64,000 nt of DNA from Anseranas semipalmata (Eukaryota; Chordata; Aves; Anseriformes; Anseranatidae), in NCBI GenBank assembly GCA_013399115.1, contig VXAA01006441.1, forward strand, positions 1-64,000, read 5' to 3'. The notes beneath the pieces are model-generated. The model did not search any database, was not told the DNA's origin, and saw only the letters and a program-made list of their open reading frames with translations. A program made the translations under genes and the position numbers. Positions 13,232 through 25,950 of the stretch are shown here, one piece after another; the first letter of the stretch is position 1; each line of letters starts with the position of its first letter.

Positions 13232-13316
13232 CCGCTGGAAACGAGCGGCTGCCACCTGCCGGCCGCAGAGCCCCGGCCCCCGCTGGCCCCGTGGCAGAAC
13301 CCCGGACATCGGGGAA

Positions 13317-13347
13317 AAATAATAACAATAATAACAATAATAATAAT
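13317..13347. repeat. AAT/AAC trinucleotide repeat
   Basis: Interleaved AAT and AAC units (AATAATAACAATAATAACAA and onward) directly after the CpG island. Confidence 0.85.
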
Positions 13348-13731
13348 CTAGAAATTCAGTAAAAGCTGCCAGAGGAAGAAATGATCCCTTTGCTTCTCGT
13401 TTGATTCACACACACACACCCCCAGGCGGTGGGGCTTTGCTGGACATGCTTTGGATGAATGTCTGTGTGTTTGGGTGTATGGTATTTTGTCTCAGGACAA
13501 AAGGGAGTGAGACAAACTGAAAAGTAAGAAGCAATATTGCTGCAAGTGAGAAATAAGGGTGTTCCAGAAGAGCCTGAACAAGTTATGGTGTAAAATACTG
13601 AAAAACTGAGCAAGACCCTTGCTCTGAGCAAGGAAACTGCCCAATTATCTGAGTCCTTGTGTTCAGAAAAGAAGGATTTTATTTATTCGTATATATACAA
13701 ATCTAAGTCAAAGAAATGAGTCCTGCAGCAG

Positions 13732-13799
13732 CTTCTCTTCTCTTCTCTTCTCTTCTCTTCTCTTCTCTTCTCTTCTCTTCTCTTCTCTTCTCTTCTCTT
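13732..13799. repeat. (CTTCT)n pentanucleotide microsatellite
   Basis: A perfect tandem array of CTTCT, 68 bases or about 13.6 units, with no interruption. The other strand is pure purine (AGAAG). Its perfection suggests a young, probably length-polymorphic array. Confidence 0.98.
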
Positions 13800-13809
13800 T
13801 GATTTGTTC

Positions 13810-16800
13810 TTATTTATTTGGGTCAAAAGGACAACAATACTTTTATCTGTTATGATTTTTTTTCTGTTGTTTTCTAATAGGAAATTCAGATATCAAGTGT
13901 GTCGGTGCCTTGCATGGCTTTTAGCAAATCTTGAAATTATAAGGGAGAAGTTCTCACCTACCGACCTCTGAGGGCTGTGACCAGTGTACTCTCCCCCTCC
14001 TGTGCCAAACTTCTCCAACCTAAGCTGTTGCACTTAAGCGTGTATGTTTGTTTCTTCTTGGACCAAACGAAAGCACACGTTGCATAGAAGCTTACGTTAC
14101 TATTAGATTTATATAGCATTGCTATATGTGTACAAAAACCTAAATCATTGCAGTTAAATAGCCTGTGAAATTCTTGCAAACACGTGAGGAAACACACAAA
14201 GGAACAAAACGGTGAGCATCACTTTTCCCCCGACATTCTGCCTGCAGCAAGCAGTGTTTCCCCAGCAGCTGGTGCAGAGAGAGCTCCCCCTCCTGTTAAA
14301 AATCGTCTTTAGCCCCTGGCTAAAGCTGGCTCCGGGAGGACTTTCCAGAAGCGCTAGGTGTGCAGGAGGCTGCCGCGTCAAATCTCACCCAGCGTGTGCA
14401 CTGTGCAGAAGTGTCTCCTATAAATAGGGTAAATGCTCATTATAGGTAAAGCCACTGGACTTCTCAGAACAGTCTGAGAAATAATTGAGCCTGTACCTAA
14501 CAGCTGTATTATAACAAGTACCAAGCAGCAGAGATTGACGGCACCCAAATTTTCAACTGGCTATTTGTACTTTTTGAGGACTTTGCTATTTTTCTCTTCT
14601 TTTCATTTAACCTGATTTGTAAGACCTGTTAGGGGTTTTATAAAATGGAAGGTGTTAAGGTAAGAAATATGTTAAAAAACCTCTATTTTCCAAGTGTCAA
14701 AAGTCGGGCTTGCAAAAACATGCCAATGCATGTAAACACTATTTTTTCAGTAAAGAGGAGTTGACAACAACAACCTGGGGGATGTAACACAAGGTGTCCA
14801 CCTCCTAGGGACTTCAAAAAGACAGTGGCAGTAACCATATCTGTCTGAAAGCAAAAATGCCTGGTGCTTTGTGTGAACTAGAAATCCGAGAGGAGGACGC
14901 TCCAGGGCAGGACTCTGTGGATGCCCTCTGGCTCCAGGCTGCAGCTCAGTGCTCTGGTCTGCAACGTGCAATGAAACCGAGAGATTTGGGAGTCAGCCTT
15001 GGGTGCTCACTGGCAGGCCCGAATGCTGTGAGTTTACAAGCAATAAGTGCCACCTTGCTGTAGTGCAGAGAGAGACGTAATCCTCCAGTTCCCACCGGGG
15101 TTTCTGCCCCTGCTCATCTGACCCTCGTCCAAAAACACAAAGCTCTCGGCTCACTCAAAGCCTTTGCCTCACCGCTCTGTGACCACAACCAGCTTCCCCT
15201 GGGTAAATCCATGCCACAGGAAGTATTTTCTAGGCATTTTACAGTTGGGTGAACTGAGATGGGATGAAGCGAGTTGTTTGGGGCAGAGGTGGAAAGGGAA
15301 GTTTGTCTTCTCACCCCTCCATCGCGACCATCAGCTCCATCTGCCAACCCGTCAGCTCACAATGCCAGGCTCCAGCGTGATTCCGATCAGTCTGCAAAGT
15401 GCTGCGTGTTGATGTTTTGGTTTGATACTTGGAGAGCTCTATGAAGATATTTAATCAGACAAAATGAATTCCGTTGAGAACAACCTTCTGGCAGCACTTT
15501 GGAAAGTGCTAGGAAGCTTCTGTTGTTCTGACACTAAAAAATTGGCATTAGCCACTTCCTAATTTATTTTTAAAAGGACAATCAAATCACATCATCCCCC
15601 AGGTCACACGATTGCTGTGTCTTGCCTGCCAGACACACTATCAGAAGATGAGGTGCCAGACCTCCTCCTTAGAAGTCACTTCCCACAGCTGCCAAGCCTT
15701 TTACTCGCTGTTGTCACCCTGAAAGGCTTCCCTTCTGCTCGAGCTGTCGTCGTCCTCTGGCCACTTCACTCTCTGTCCCTTCTCGCTGCAGCACATTCTC
15801 CATGATGGTGTCACGGTGCTGATCGGACGTGACAAGCAAACGTCTCTTCACTGTGCAGGATGGCATCAGTCGGTCTGTGGCATTTGAATGTTAGCTATCC
15901 CTCCGTGTCCGATTCAAACACGGATGGAGAGAAAGGAGACGGGCGTGTGAAAGCACCCAGGCACAGGGGAGTGTGAGCGCAAGCTGTGGGCAGACACACG
16001 TGGAGGCCACGTCTCACTGGCAGCTTTGTCACCTTCCCGGTGACTGTGGACTCTGGTGACAACCAGAGAGGTACAGCAGGGTGGCGAGCACTAGCAGTGA
16101 CCTACGTGCTCTGGCCACTTGGGTTCAGTTACATCTGGGAAGAGCCTGTTGGGGTCGGGGGTTGGCAGAAGGGACATGTGAAACTGTGCATCCTCCTGCC
16201 ATAGACCACTTCTTTTTAAAACAGGTCCCAGTCCTCTTCTTCTCCCTCGGAGTTTTCCACACGAGTTGCATGGAGGGCTCCAGGCTTCCACGCGGGCTTC
16301 TCAGCCTTGATTTTTTGCTGCCTGCACTGTCCACCAGCCTCCGTGCAAAATGAAATTCTCCCTTTAGAGGTGATCGCCAGGACTCCTGTGCCTTGGCATC
16401 ATTTACACAAGGACACAGCATCTCATGTGCTTCACCGTAGGAAGCAAAGGGTTGAAGCAGCACCAAAAGCTACAATGGTTAGCCCTCTTCTGGCATAGTC
16501 TGAGCAATGCAGCAGTAACAAAGGGATGCACGGCGTGGTGTCTGTTTTATTCAGTCTCCTCAGTTCCTTTAATTTTTCCCAAAATTAAATTAGGATTTAT
16601 GTGGATCTTAAAAAAAATCCGCTCATATCAAGCCATAAAGGAAAAAGGAACCTATACTTAAACACTTAATTAGGGAATGTCTGAAGAGTGCTCTGCAAAT
16701 GGTATGGTGCTGGAGCATGCTACGCGTTTGGTATTTAAATATAGCTGTATACACTCCCTCGGCCTCCTGAACTGCTGAAAACCTCCTAGCAGGTGATCAC

Positions 16801-19800
16801 AAGCCTTTCTATAATTGAAATGAACTTAATCCTGACAAAAATGTAGCAGCAGCTGCTGTGAAAGCTGTGGCTGCTTTCCAAGTATTTCTTACATTACTCT
16901 GGTCTGTTTATTAAAGAGGCTGATTGCTGTGTTGCAGATTCCTGCCACAGAGTGTCTCTTACAAGAAAGCTGTTGTGTTTTAGATTTAAGGGCTTTGTTG
17001 TATTTTTCATAAGAACACTTTTCTCTTGTGTGATGACTGCCATGCAAGGATCTGAGTTGCTCAGATATTAATTACTTATGGCCTGCAACAATACTCAGAA
17101 GTAAAATATGGATATTCTCGCTCTCTCTCACACACACGCTATAGTGACACATGTAGGCAGTTCCACACTTATACATGAATATGGTGCAATATCAAGCTCA
17201 ATACTGCAAAGACAAAGCCAACAGAGCTCTTAAATTCCTGGACCACACTGATGGGACCTACTGACTTCCCTGGAGTCCTCATACAACACGTCTGGGCCTG
17301 CACAAAATCTCCTTCCTTTCAGAGCTTCCTCAAACACTCCAGCGTGACTCCCCCGGGTGAGTACTGGGGAGCCCACATAAGAGGGTGTTCTAAATTTAGG
17401 GGGGAGCAACATTTTGTGCCTAACACCGTCGGTGAGGTTGGCTGAAGCAACGAAGGATACATTCATTGCTGGTACCAGCCTCAGTCACAAAGTCAGATTT
17501 GGGGCAGAAACAGGGTAGTTGGCTGCAGAGGGAAAGGCAGAGCTCCGTTTGGAGGTGGAAGAGGTGAGCTACCAGCTCAGGCAGATGGAGGGGCATTGAG
17601 AGGAGGCAGCACTCAGCCAGAAGGAGATACGAGAAACAACTGCAGCTGCACTCCTAACCCAGCCTCCGTGCCACGAATCCCGACGTGCTGCGACGAGCTG
17701 GGACCTCACGTAATTCCTGACTGTTCGCTATTTGTGTGAGAGCTCACCAGCCTGATGTGGCTCCTCCAAGGCCACCGGTGCAGTCCTACCTCCCCTCCGC
17801 CATCTGCCTTCCTCCTTTTGTTTCCCTGGGTCTCTCTCGGTTTGCTGGGCCGTGGTGGCACCTGGCATTTATGCACCGCCACAGAGCAACGTGTCCAGCA
17901 GCTTTTCTGGCAAGGAGGAACGTCTTCCCCTCTAACCCTAGCAAACCGTCCTGCTGTGCATCTGGGAAAAGCGAAGCTCGGAGAGCTTGCAGGACAGCTT
18001 TTCCAGAGCAGGCACCAAGTTCCTGCTCCCCGAAAGCCACCGCAGGAATGAGGGGGACACGGAACTTGAGAAATCAGGGGTTCCTGCAAGCAGGAGTGCA
18101 ACCACCCAAGTACAGGGCTGGGGAACCGCTCTGCTGCCAGTGCCTTGCCCCCGGCTCCCTGCTGCATGCCACCGCCCTGCTGCCACCCCTGCCTGCAGAG
18201 CTGCATCTGCACCTCCTGCCTCTGCTTTATGGCTTGGGCTCCCAGCGTTAAAACATCAACTCAATCTTATTCAAACTCTTTTTTTTTTTTTTGCCTCAAG
18301 CTGGCCAACACACACACACTCATTTTTAAAGTGTGACATCTAAGGCTGTTTAAAGGGCAGAACAGAAGATGGTGCTGCTGAGCCAACATATTTTAGCAAG
18401 AAAACTTCCTTGGAGTTGCTGTTTTTTGACAGCTCCTGTTCCAAAATAACCTTTGTTTAAACTGAAGAGTTGTCAAGGAGATAAGTTTGAGAAGCACAAG
18501 AGATACAGAGAAACATCCCACAGCCACTTCCCTCGTGGAGCAGAGATGTGGTGAAATATTGATGGACCAGCCTCCCTAATTGTATCTCCCACTGAGGGGC
18601 TAGCTTGAAATCCAGAGCTCTCCTGCTTTGTATGCGGCACCGTTGGGATAAAGCAATGGGATCTCTTGCAGAGCTACATGGGCAATTGGTTTGGGATGTA
18701 TGTGGCTAATGAACAGGCGTCAGCTAGACAGCTTTGTGGGAGCTAATGGAATGTTCAGTACAAAACGCATCACCTCCAGGTATCATCTGCGCCTCACTCC
18801 TGGAGTTTAATCCTCTGCTCTGCAGCTGCCTGTGCAGCCCCACTCTCTGTTTACTGAAATCTTCTCCATGTAAAACAACGGGAGCAGCAGAAAGAACAAA
18901 AGAACTTTTGATCATCAAACTGGGCAAAATGATGTCAAGCTCTTAGGCTGTATTTTTTTCTTATTAGGACTTATGTTATTCAAAATGCAAGCATGCAAAA
19001 GTAAGGCAAATAATTTCCACCCACAGTGCTGGCAGCTAGATATTTTCTATGGAGAAATTTTAGCTCAGACTGAGAACAGCAATAGGAAGCTTCTTAAGCT
19101 TCTTTGTTTTTCAGTTCCAGGGTACCCTCAAGCCTCCACAGTTCACCTTCCCTCCAACCAGATTTCAGATGACAACATGCAAAACTGCTCAGAGTACCAG
19201 TAGGAAGGCTGCTTATTAGGCTTACCAGTTCCGGGAATTTGGGTGGTTTGATGGAAAGAAACATCCTAAATTCAGATGCCTCTTCAAAATCCAATTTACT
19301 CGGCAGCTGTAAATGAAGTGGCTGTAAAAGAAGAGGCTGTCTCACAGTATTTCATTTTCTAACTCTTGTGGCACCTGTAAATGCAGCTGAGCATAGATAG
19401 CTGAGCACCTAATACAAAGCGATGCTGAGAATGGGGATCACACTCTACTTTGTCCCTTCTGGCAACTCCATACTCGGTGAAGTCCATGTGGATTGCAGGG
19501 CTAGAAATTAGGATTCATGCTGCATCTCAGCGTACCACCATGATGACAAATGAGGTCTCTACTGCTAATTCTTCTAGAAAAGGACACCACACGTACATAT
19601 GCCTGTGGCAGCACAGATGATGACTGCCATCAACAGTCAGAGTTCTTCACTACTTCTGGCCTTAACAGAATTTTCCAGGTTGACTTGATGAAGCCGCAGC
19701 ATCTTGTTTTCATTTCTCTGGCTACAGAGCAAGAATAATATTTACCTATTTTACAGGACACACTAGAAAGATTAATTAGCTCTTGCTTGCTGAGTACTCT

Positions 19801-21250
19801 GAAGACATAAAGCAACAAATGCATTTTAGGAGCTATGTTCAGTGTGCCTGAAATCAACACATACGTGGCAAAGAAACTAATGAAGGGACCCAGACCATGT
19901 GGGAGCAAAGAGGGCCTTGGATACCCAGGCTAGCTGTCCCGGTCCCAACCCACAGGGCATAGTACATGTGTCCACACACACCCCTGTGCAAACGTGCCCA
20001 CTGCTCCCTACGGCAGGGTGAAATGCTACGCCGGTGCAGTCTTCTGCTCCACTGATTATGAATTCAAAAGCAGCAGCAGCTCTTGCAGAAGAGGGAAGAG
20101 GCTCATCAGCCTGTTCATGCCCAGAAGCTCTTTGGCCATAGATAAGGTCCCTTCGGGGCAAGGCTGAGGGATCCAAGCACAGCTCCACCGGTAAGACACG
20201 TTAACATCCTGCTACCTTCCCATGCACACTGTCCTGAGGACACCACGGGAAGAGCCTTTGCCTGAGAAGAAGCCAGAGAGCGGCAGTGCCCTCTTGTTGC
20301 TCTGCAGCTTTGGAAGCTCGGAACAAGTTACCAGCCACAGCCTGAAACAGCTGCTTTTCAGGAATGTCATTCTGCCCTGGTGAAGTATCACAGATCAAAA
20401 TTTGGTTCTTGAACTCACATTTCCCCAAGCAGAAATACTGAAGCAAAGGTTAGGAAAAATGTTTTTACTTCACTGATTAAGATTCAAAGCAGATTCAAAA
20501 GGTTCCCAGGTTAGAAACGTAAGGACTAGCAGCAAGGAAGTCCTCAGCATCTTCCTTCAAGAAATGCTTATCTGGGCCTAAATCCTACATCTTCTAGCAA
20601 TCAAGAGAGACCAGCAGTCTGAACAGAGAATTGTCTGAAATACCAGCTCATCACCTCAGTTTCCCAGTCTGTATAATTTCGTCATTGTGTCCCCATAACT
20701 GCATTAGTAGAGATACTCACAGGTTTTCATTTTTTATTCTTGTCCTGGTATTTATGAAAGGTATGGGAACAGTGTACATGGATCAAACACGGAGAAACCA
20801 GGCTGAGAGACCGACCCTTGCTCCTGTAATCCAAAACCACTTAGCGGGAGCCTACATTTGGTAAATGCAACCATCAGTCTTCAGTTATTCCTAGAAAAGC
20901 TGCAAGGACAGGAAGAGGCAGTGCATGTCCCAGGACCATTACAGCTTGGAGAGGCCACCTCTTCCTATGGCAGTTCTCTCGCCATTTTCTGTACCGCAGG
21001 TCGCTATGAATTACTAATTACCAAAGCAGGCTGCTCGGGTCCATTGCTGACCGACTGCGTGAGCTGGGCATAAAAAATGAATCTGTCCCCACTGCGTTGA
21101 CTCAAGCTGTAAAATGATGTAAATGTAAAATATGTGCACTGAAGAGGCTTGAGGCTTAATATAGGTCTTGTTAAATGTTCATAAAGAATACTGAGGCCCT
21201 CAGATTAAGAGGTACACCAGAGGAGAATGATAGGGTTATAAAACCCAATT
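13810..21250. other. intergenic sequence, no gene supported
   Basis: Unique sequence, GC-richer at 15.6-16.4 kb and 17.6-18.25 kb, where overlapping open frames up to 171 codons reflect composition. A short CT/CA dinucleotide tract lies at 17121-17137 and a T-run at 18279-18292. A TAAT- and E-box-containing stretch at about 16660-17110 looks like possible conserved regulatory DNA but cannot be tested here. Confidence 0.45.
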
Positions 21251-21261
21251 TCACAAGTAAC

Positions 21262-21306
21262 TCATATTAATATAGTGCCTTTCAAGCTAACAGATCCCAA
21301 AACTTT
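21262..21306 (+). repeat. ancient MIR/L2-like fragment
   Basis: The phrase TAATATAGTGCCTTTCA followed by AGATCCCAAAACTTTTC resembles the conserved block of MIR/L2-type elements (ATATAGCGCCTTTCA, then ATCTCAAAGCACTTTAC). It is short and diverged, so the family assignment is tentative. Confidence 0.45.
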
Positions 21307-21394
21307 TCTTCAACATAACACCCTGATATACTGTGTTCACTCCACCTACCAGTTCAAGGCAAACTCCACTGAAGTGAAATGTGGCAGCTGTGTA

Positions 21395-21550
21395 ATAGCC
21401 CTGAGTAGCAGTAACTTTAATAATAGCAAGGCATTTATATGGTCTTACCAACTTCAAAGAGTTAATTCCCTGCCCCTTCAGGAGGCAGACAAGGTTTATT
21501 ATTCCCATTTCACAAAGGCAATATAACCAGAGTGGACAAGAGTGGAGAAA
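21395..21550 (+). repeat. ancient MIR/L2-like SINE or LINE tail
   Basis: The ordered blocks AATAATAGCAAGGCATTTAT, ACTTCAAAGAGTTAATTCC and TTATTATTCCCATTTCACAA follow the MIR/L2 conserved core and 3' region (ATTATCCCCATTTTACAGA). It is diverged but the order is preserved over about 150 bases. It follows a second related fragment about 90 bases upstream. Confidence 0.6.
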
Positions 21551-21559
21551 ACCTGCACT

Positions 21560-24500
21560 CCCACAGATTTATAAAGTGAAATTCTATGCATGAGCCGAAA
21601 GTGCTTTTAATCCCACATAGAGAAAACATATCAACATGTCTTATTAAAAAAGTCCTTTACTAAAAATAATGATGTGGAGAGAGCTCTGATCTGGATTCTA
21701 ACACCTGCCACTTCTGCTGAAAAAATTGCCTCCTCGAGCACGTGTTGACATAGAAACATCATGGTCCACAAATGCTTCTGTGCCATGAAACAAATTGGGC
21801 GCTCAAAATATACTGCCAAGAATCAGACAATCTGCTTTAAGAGGACCCAAGAGTTAGTAAAAACCTCTCGAAATATAGCAGGAGAGAAAGCTGCAGCAAC
21901 ACCAATCTCCGAGGCAGACTGGCATTGTTCTTGTAGCTCTACGGTTCTTTCCAGCCCACCTGCATTGCACTGCAATGATCCTTTCAACGAAGAGGAAGAT
22001 TTCCTTCTGTTACCCCCCAAAGGGCAACAAAATGATCCTGAACTTGGAGTCCCTCTTTGTATGTTTGGGAAAAGAAAGATACCAAATTGCCTGCATTTAA
22101 CCTCTTCTTCACTGAGAAATGGAGCCCTGTCCCCAGGTCATATCACTGTTCACATACTGTTTCGTTACTGCACCACAACGCAGAGGGAAAAAGGAGTTTA
22201 AAAGGACTATTTTATCTCTGGAATCCCAGTCACCTTTCCACATGGTAGCACAGAACTCCCCAGCTTTCATTCTTCCTGCTCCTTCCCACCCAGGACTTGC
22301 CCTGTTGCAGCCTCCACCATTATTCACAGCCCGACCCAGGAAACACCCGGATCTATAGATCCCTTTTCTCCCTAGCACGTCGCTTATCTAGCCCAGGTTG
22401 CACAAAGTCACAGCCGCCTCCATCCAGCCAGAGCAGCTTTTCAGTGGGGCTGTGACCATGTTTTCAGCCGGGCTGCTAAAACTCCTGGCTGTCCACAAAC
22501 AGATGTGTCCCACCGCTCATCCCTCCAGTGGAGCCAGCCCTGCAGATGCCCTGTGTCACTCCCATAGCCTGGACGATGCCCGGGGCAGGTGGAGGGAGAG
22601 CTGTGGCACCCGTGCCCTGCAGGATTTAGGGATGAGGGGCAGGGAGGCAAGAGAAATGAACTGACCCATGCCGAGCATCATCAACTCTCCAGCAAAGTGA
22701 TTTCCATCACGGTAGCACATTTGCTACGGGAATCACTTCCCATTCATCACTGCAGCTATCTGGATGTAACTTTGCCAGCCGGGGCTTGGCCTCTCTTTCC
22801 AAAATACCCACGATGTGCTATATAGCATCTTCACGACACAGCACATGGATCAGTGCTCCTGCCTGACTCACTGACCTTCATCACTTCACAGAAGCTGCTT
22901 CCTTTCATCTCTCTGGCTTCATTTCCCTGGAGAAACCTGTGTCCCACTGCAGCCTCCACTGGGAAAGGATGTCCAGGGAAGAAGGACGTCTTTAATGCTC
23001 TCCTCATTACGCTCCAGGCAGGCCCGGTGCCCTCCAGCACCTGAACACCAATAAAGCAGTGTCATGCATGGAAAGCTACTCAGTCAGGGAAGTTTTATGA
23101 AAAGCTGCTGCAGGGCAACACGAGCCCTGGCAAACACAGCGTGGCCTGAATTCATGGCCTGACCCTCAGTCAGGCACGTGGACAAGGCTGCAGGGCCTAG
23201 CTTTGGTGTTCAGACATAAAATAGAAGCCTTTCTGACACGTCAAGCCTAAAACCAAGAGCAAAATCACTTCCTGGCACCGGGCTCACAGCAAAGAGCTTA
23301 TAACCTTCTCCGCTTTGGAATAATTTGTTTAACTTTGTGGCATTTCACTACCACGCAAGTCAAATACACCGTCGAGCGTCTAGATCAAGGCCTGGGGGAG
23401 AAACCTCCCTGGCATATTCGATGCATTACGAAACAACGCCGATGGCGGTGCAGGAGAGCCTGTGACTTTGCTTCCTTGGCAACCTGGATGCCAGGAAACC
23501 GAACACACGGCATTGCAGGCAGCTCCCGGGCACGTGCAGCCGCTGCTGCAGTCCAGGGGAGAATCCAGGGAATTATCCCAGCTCCGCCGGCAGCCTTGGC
23601 GGTGACACAGGTGCTGCCAGCTCCCTGCCGGTGCCGCCTGCTCCCTGCTTTCTGTTGGCTTGCAGAGGGCCAACCTCTGCGGGCTGCGCTGGAGTTCACC
23701 CTCGACCCCAAGTAATCAGCGTAACGAAGTGTGTCCTCATAGGACTGAGTTACTACGTCAGTTGATTTCTCAGGATGACAGGGAGATTTACAAGCTTAAG
23801 ATAGCTTATAGGTCCTTATTTATAGCTCTCAGGCTTAAGCCAGGACCTGCAGACCCATATATTTGGGCTTAGAAGTGTGTTGAGAAAGTAAAGAAAATGT
23901 TTATATATCTTCACCTCCTCTTGATTCCTGCCTGTGAGATTACAATCCATCACAAGGACAAGAGTAAGGAGAGAGCTGCCTGCCTCTCCTCCACGATGGC
24001 TCTGGGGAATCCCTGAGCCCACATCGTGGCAGGCGAGTCACTGTCCTCCCCACAGAGAAGGGCATGATGCAGCCTTGTCGGCTGGAATGAATGGACAAAG
24101 TGAAGACTTGGTCATCCCAGCCACAATTTATGGGGTGAAGAAATGGAGCACAGGCACAGAGGGCTTCCAGACTTCAACTGGTGTACGACAGCAGAGCTAC
24201 CCCGAACGATGCTGAATTATACCACCTGAGAAGCAAGCTTCTCCACTAAATAAATCCTGTAGCTCTTTCTTTTCTCTCTCCCCTCCATCTTTAACTCCGA
24301 AAGAATTCCATTTAATATCTAGGCAGCTTTTCCTGAACAACAACAACAAAGAAAAAACCACAAGGTTTGACCCTGACCTTTGCAAATGGAAATATGATGT
24401 AGTGAGAATTGAGACCTGAGAGTCAACCAGCATTTTTGGTTTCACTGTTGAAATATAGCAGGTCATTTCACATTTCTATTACGAGCCTCAGATAATGGGG

Positions 24501-25240
24501 AAGAAAATTAGGTAATTCCATTTTTGGATTAGTTGGGTTTCTTGTCAGCTGGGAGATGGGATCTGAGGTACGTGGAGAATGACTGGAGGCATGGGATGAA
24601 CAGCTGAGTATAGATATTGTTTGGGATGCTATTTCTGCATGCCCGCTCCAGAGATATTAAAAGCGATGGCGTCTGTCTCCCCTGACATTTATACGTGTTT
24701 TCCATCACTGAGTTCAAAGGCATTACTCTGCATTTGCCCACATTTGAGTGAGTAGGAAATCAGGACCATTGTTTGTATGTTTCACTGTCTTGAACCTTAC
24801 TTGAGCTTTTAAATGATCAAAATTGGGTTATGTATGTAGAGAAGAACATTAAAATAAACCAGGGGACACATAAGCAATAGTAAGAATTGCAGGAAAAGGA
24901 GTCTTGACAGATTTGATGCATCTGTTTATAGGAAGAATTAGAAACTTTAGTTCAAAGTCTGCAAATTGCCCTGTGAAAGCATATCCTCCTCATCACAGAG
25001 ACTGATTGATTTCTCCAGGTGTGTATGAAAAGAAGAGTTTGCAGAATCAAGAGCAATGCTAGTGAGGAAAAGAAAAAAACACACCCAAAAGATCACTGCA
25101 TGAAACATCGATAAGCATAGCTAGGAATGGCTGGATACTAGACAATCTTTAATCTATAGAAAAAAGACACAAAAACAATGGCTAGAAGGTAAAGCCTGAT
25201 TAAATTTAACAGTAAGTTTTTAAAACAAGAAAAGCAATAT
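21560..25240. other. intergenic sequence, no gene supported
   Basis: Unique sequence with no recognisable exon. A GC-rich patch at 23365-23700 carries overlapping open frames of 100-126 codons that look compositional. From about 24 kb rightward the sequence becomes AT-rich, and open frames become rare up to about 36 kb. Confidence 0.45.
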
Positions 25241-25249
25241 GTGTGATTA

Positions 25250-25950
25250 ATGAAGCAAAGTATTTGATTTCCCATCTCATGAGGTCTTCAACTGAAGACA
25301 TTCAAGAAGAGAAGCTTTAGTGATACACATTAGCATGCTCAACCAAGGATTGAAAAGAGCAGATCTGATGCTCTCATGCTTCTTTCTGATCTTAAAAATC
25401 TGTGAGCATGTTTGGATTTGCTAAAGCATTTGATACTATATCATAAAATTTAGCTCTTTCGATGATCTGAATGCAATAGTCCATGAACTGAATCACAGCT
25501 GAGTAGCTGCAGACAAAAAAGAATATTAAACAGGGAGTTATTGTGTTATAGAATTATGTTTATTAGGGCATCAGAGAGATCGGGTCTTTGGTCTTTTTTG
25601 ACATTTTTATTGATGACTTTAAAGAAGGATTGAACAAGAGGATGACAGGCATTCACAAAAGTGACATGAAGTTGAAAGGGATCACAAACACTAGGGAAAC
25701 CAGAAAGATAATGCAAAGGAATCTGGATAGATTGGAAACTCAGACTGAAAATATCTCAGTGCAATGAATCTCAGAGCCAGGCAGATTGGAAGTCTTGTAT
25801 CTCTTGATGCCTATAGGCTTTAAAGGCGATGCTCATTAAGATCGTGCCATAGGGGAAAAAACATAAAAAGGTGCAGTGTATGGGGACATACTCCATCTGA
25901 AGCCCTAGAGATATGTGTTACAGCAAGCTAGAAAGAAAATAACAGAGAAG
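25250..25950 (+). mobile_element. degenerate CR1-like LINE, reverse transcriptase region
   Basis: A decayed CR1-type ORF2 segment. At 25414-25440 it reads GFAKAFDTI, matching the RT motif around 'KAFDTV'. A block resembling the 'PQGSVLGP' segment follows at 25565-25595, broken by a frameshift. At 25594-25629 it reads FFDIFIDDFKEG, matching the 'LFNIFINDLDEG' motif. The following bases still track the CR1 consensus (AGTTGAAAGGGATCACAAAC, then GGATAGATTGGAAACTCAG). Stops and frameshifts are numerous, so it is a dead, ancient copy. The 5' boundary is uncertain. Confidence 0.78.

Larger units (their letters stand above)
13060..13310. promoter_or_regulatory. short orphan CpG island with gap
   Basis: A block of about 250 bases very rich in CpG, containing sites such as GCGATCGC and CCGCGGATCCG, bounded by AT-rich sequence on both sides. 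It contains a 7-N gap (13188-13194) directly before a CCCCGG-type hexanucleotide tract. No exon can be attached. It resembles a promoter or CpG-island enhancer of an unseen transcript. Confidence 0.5.
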
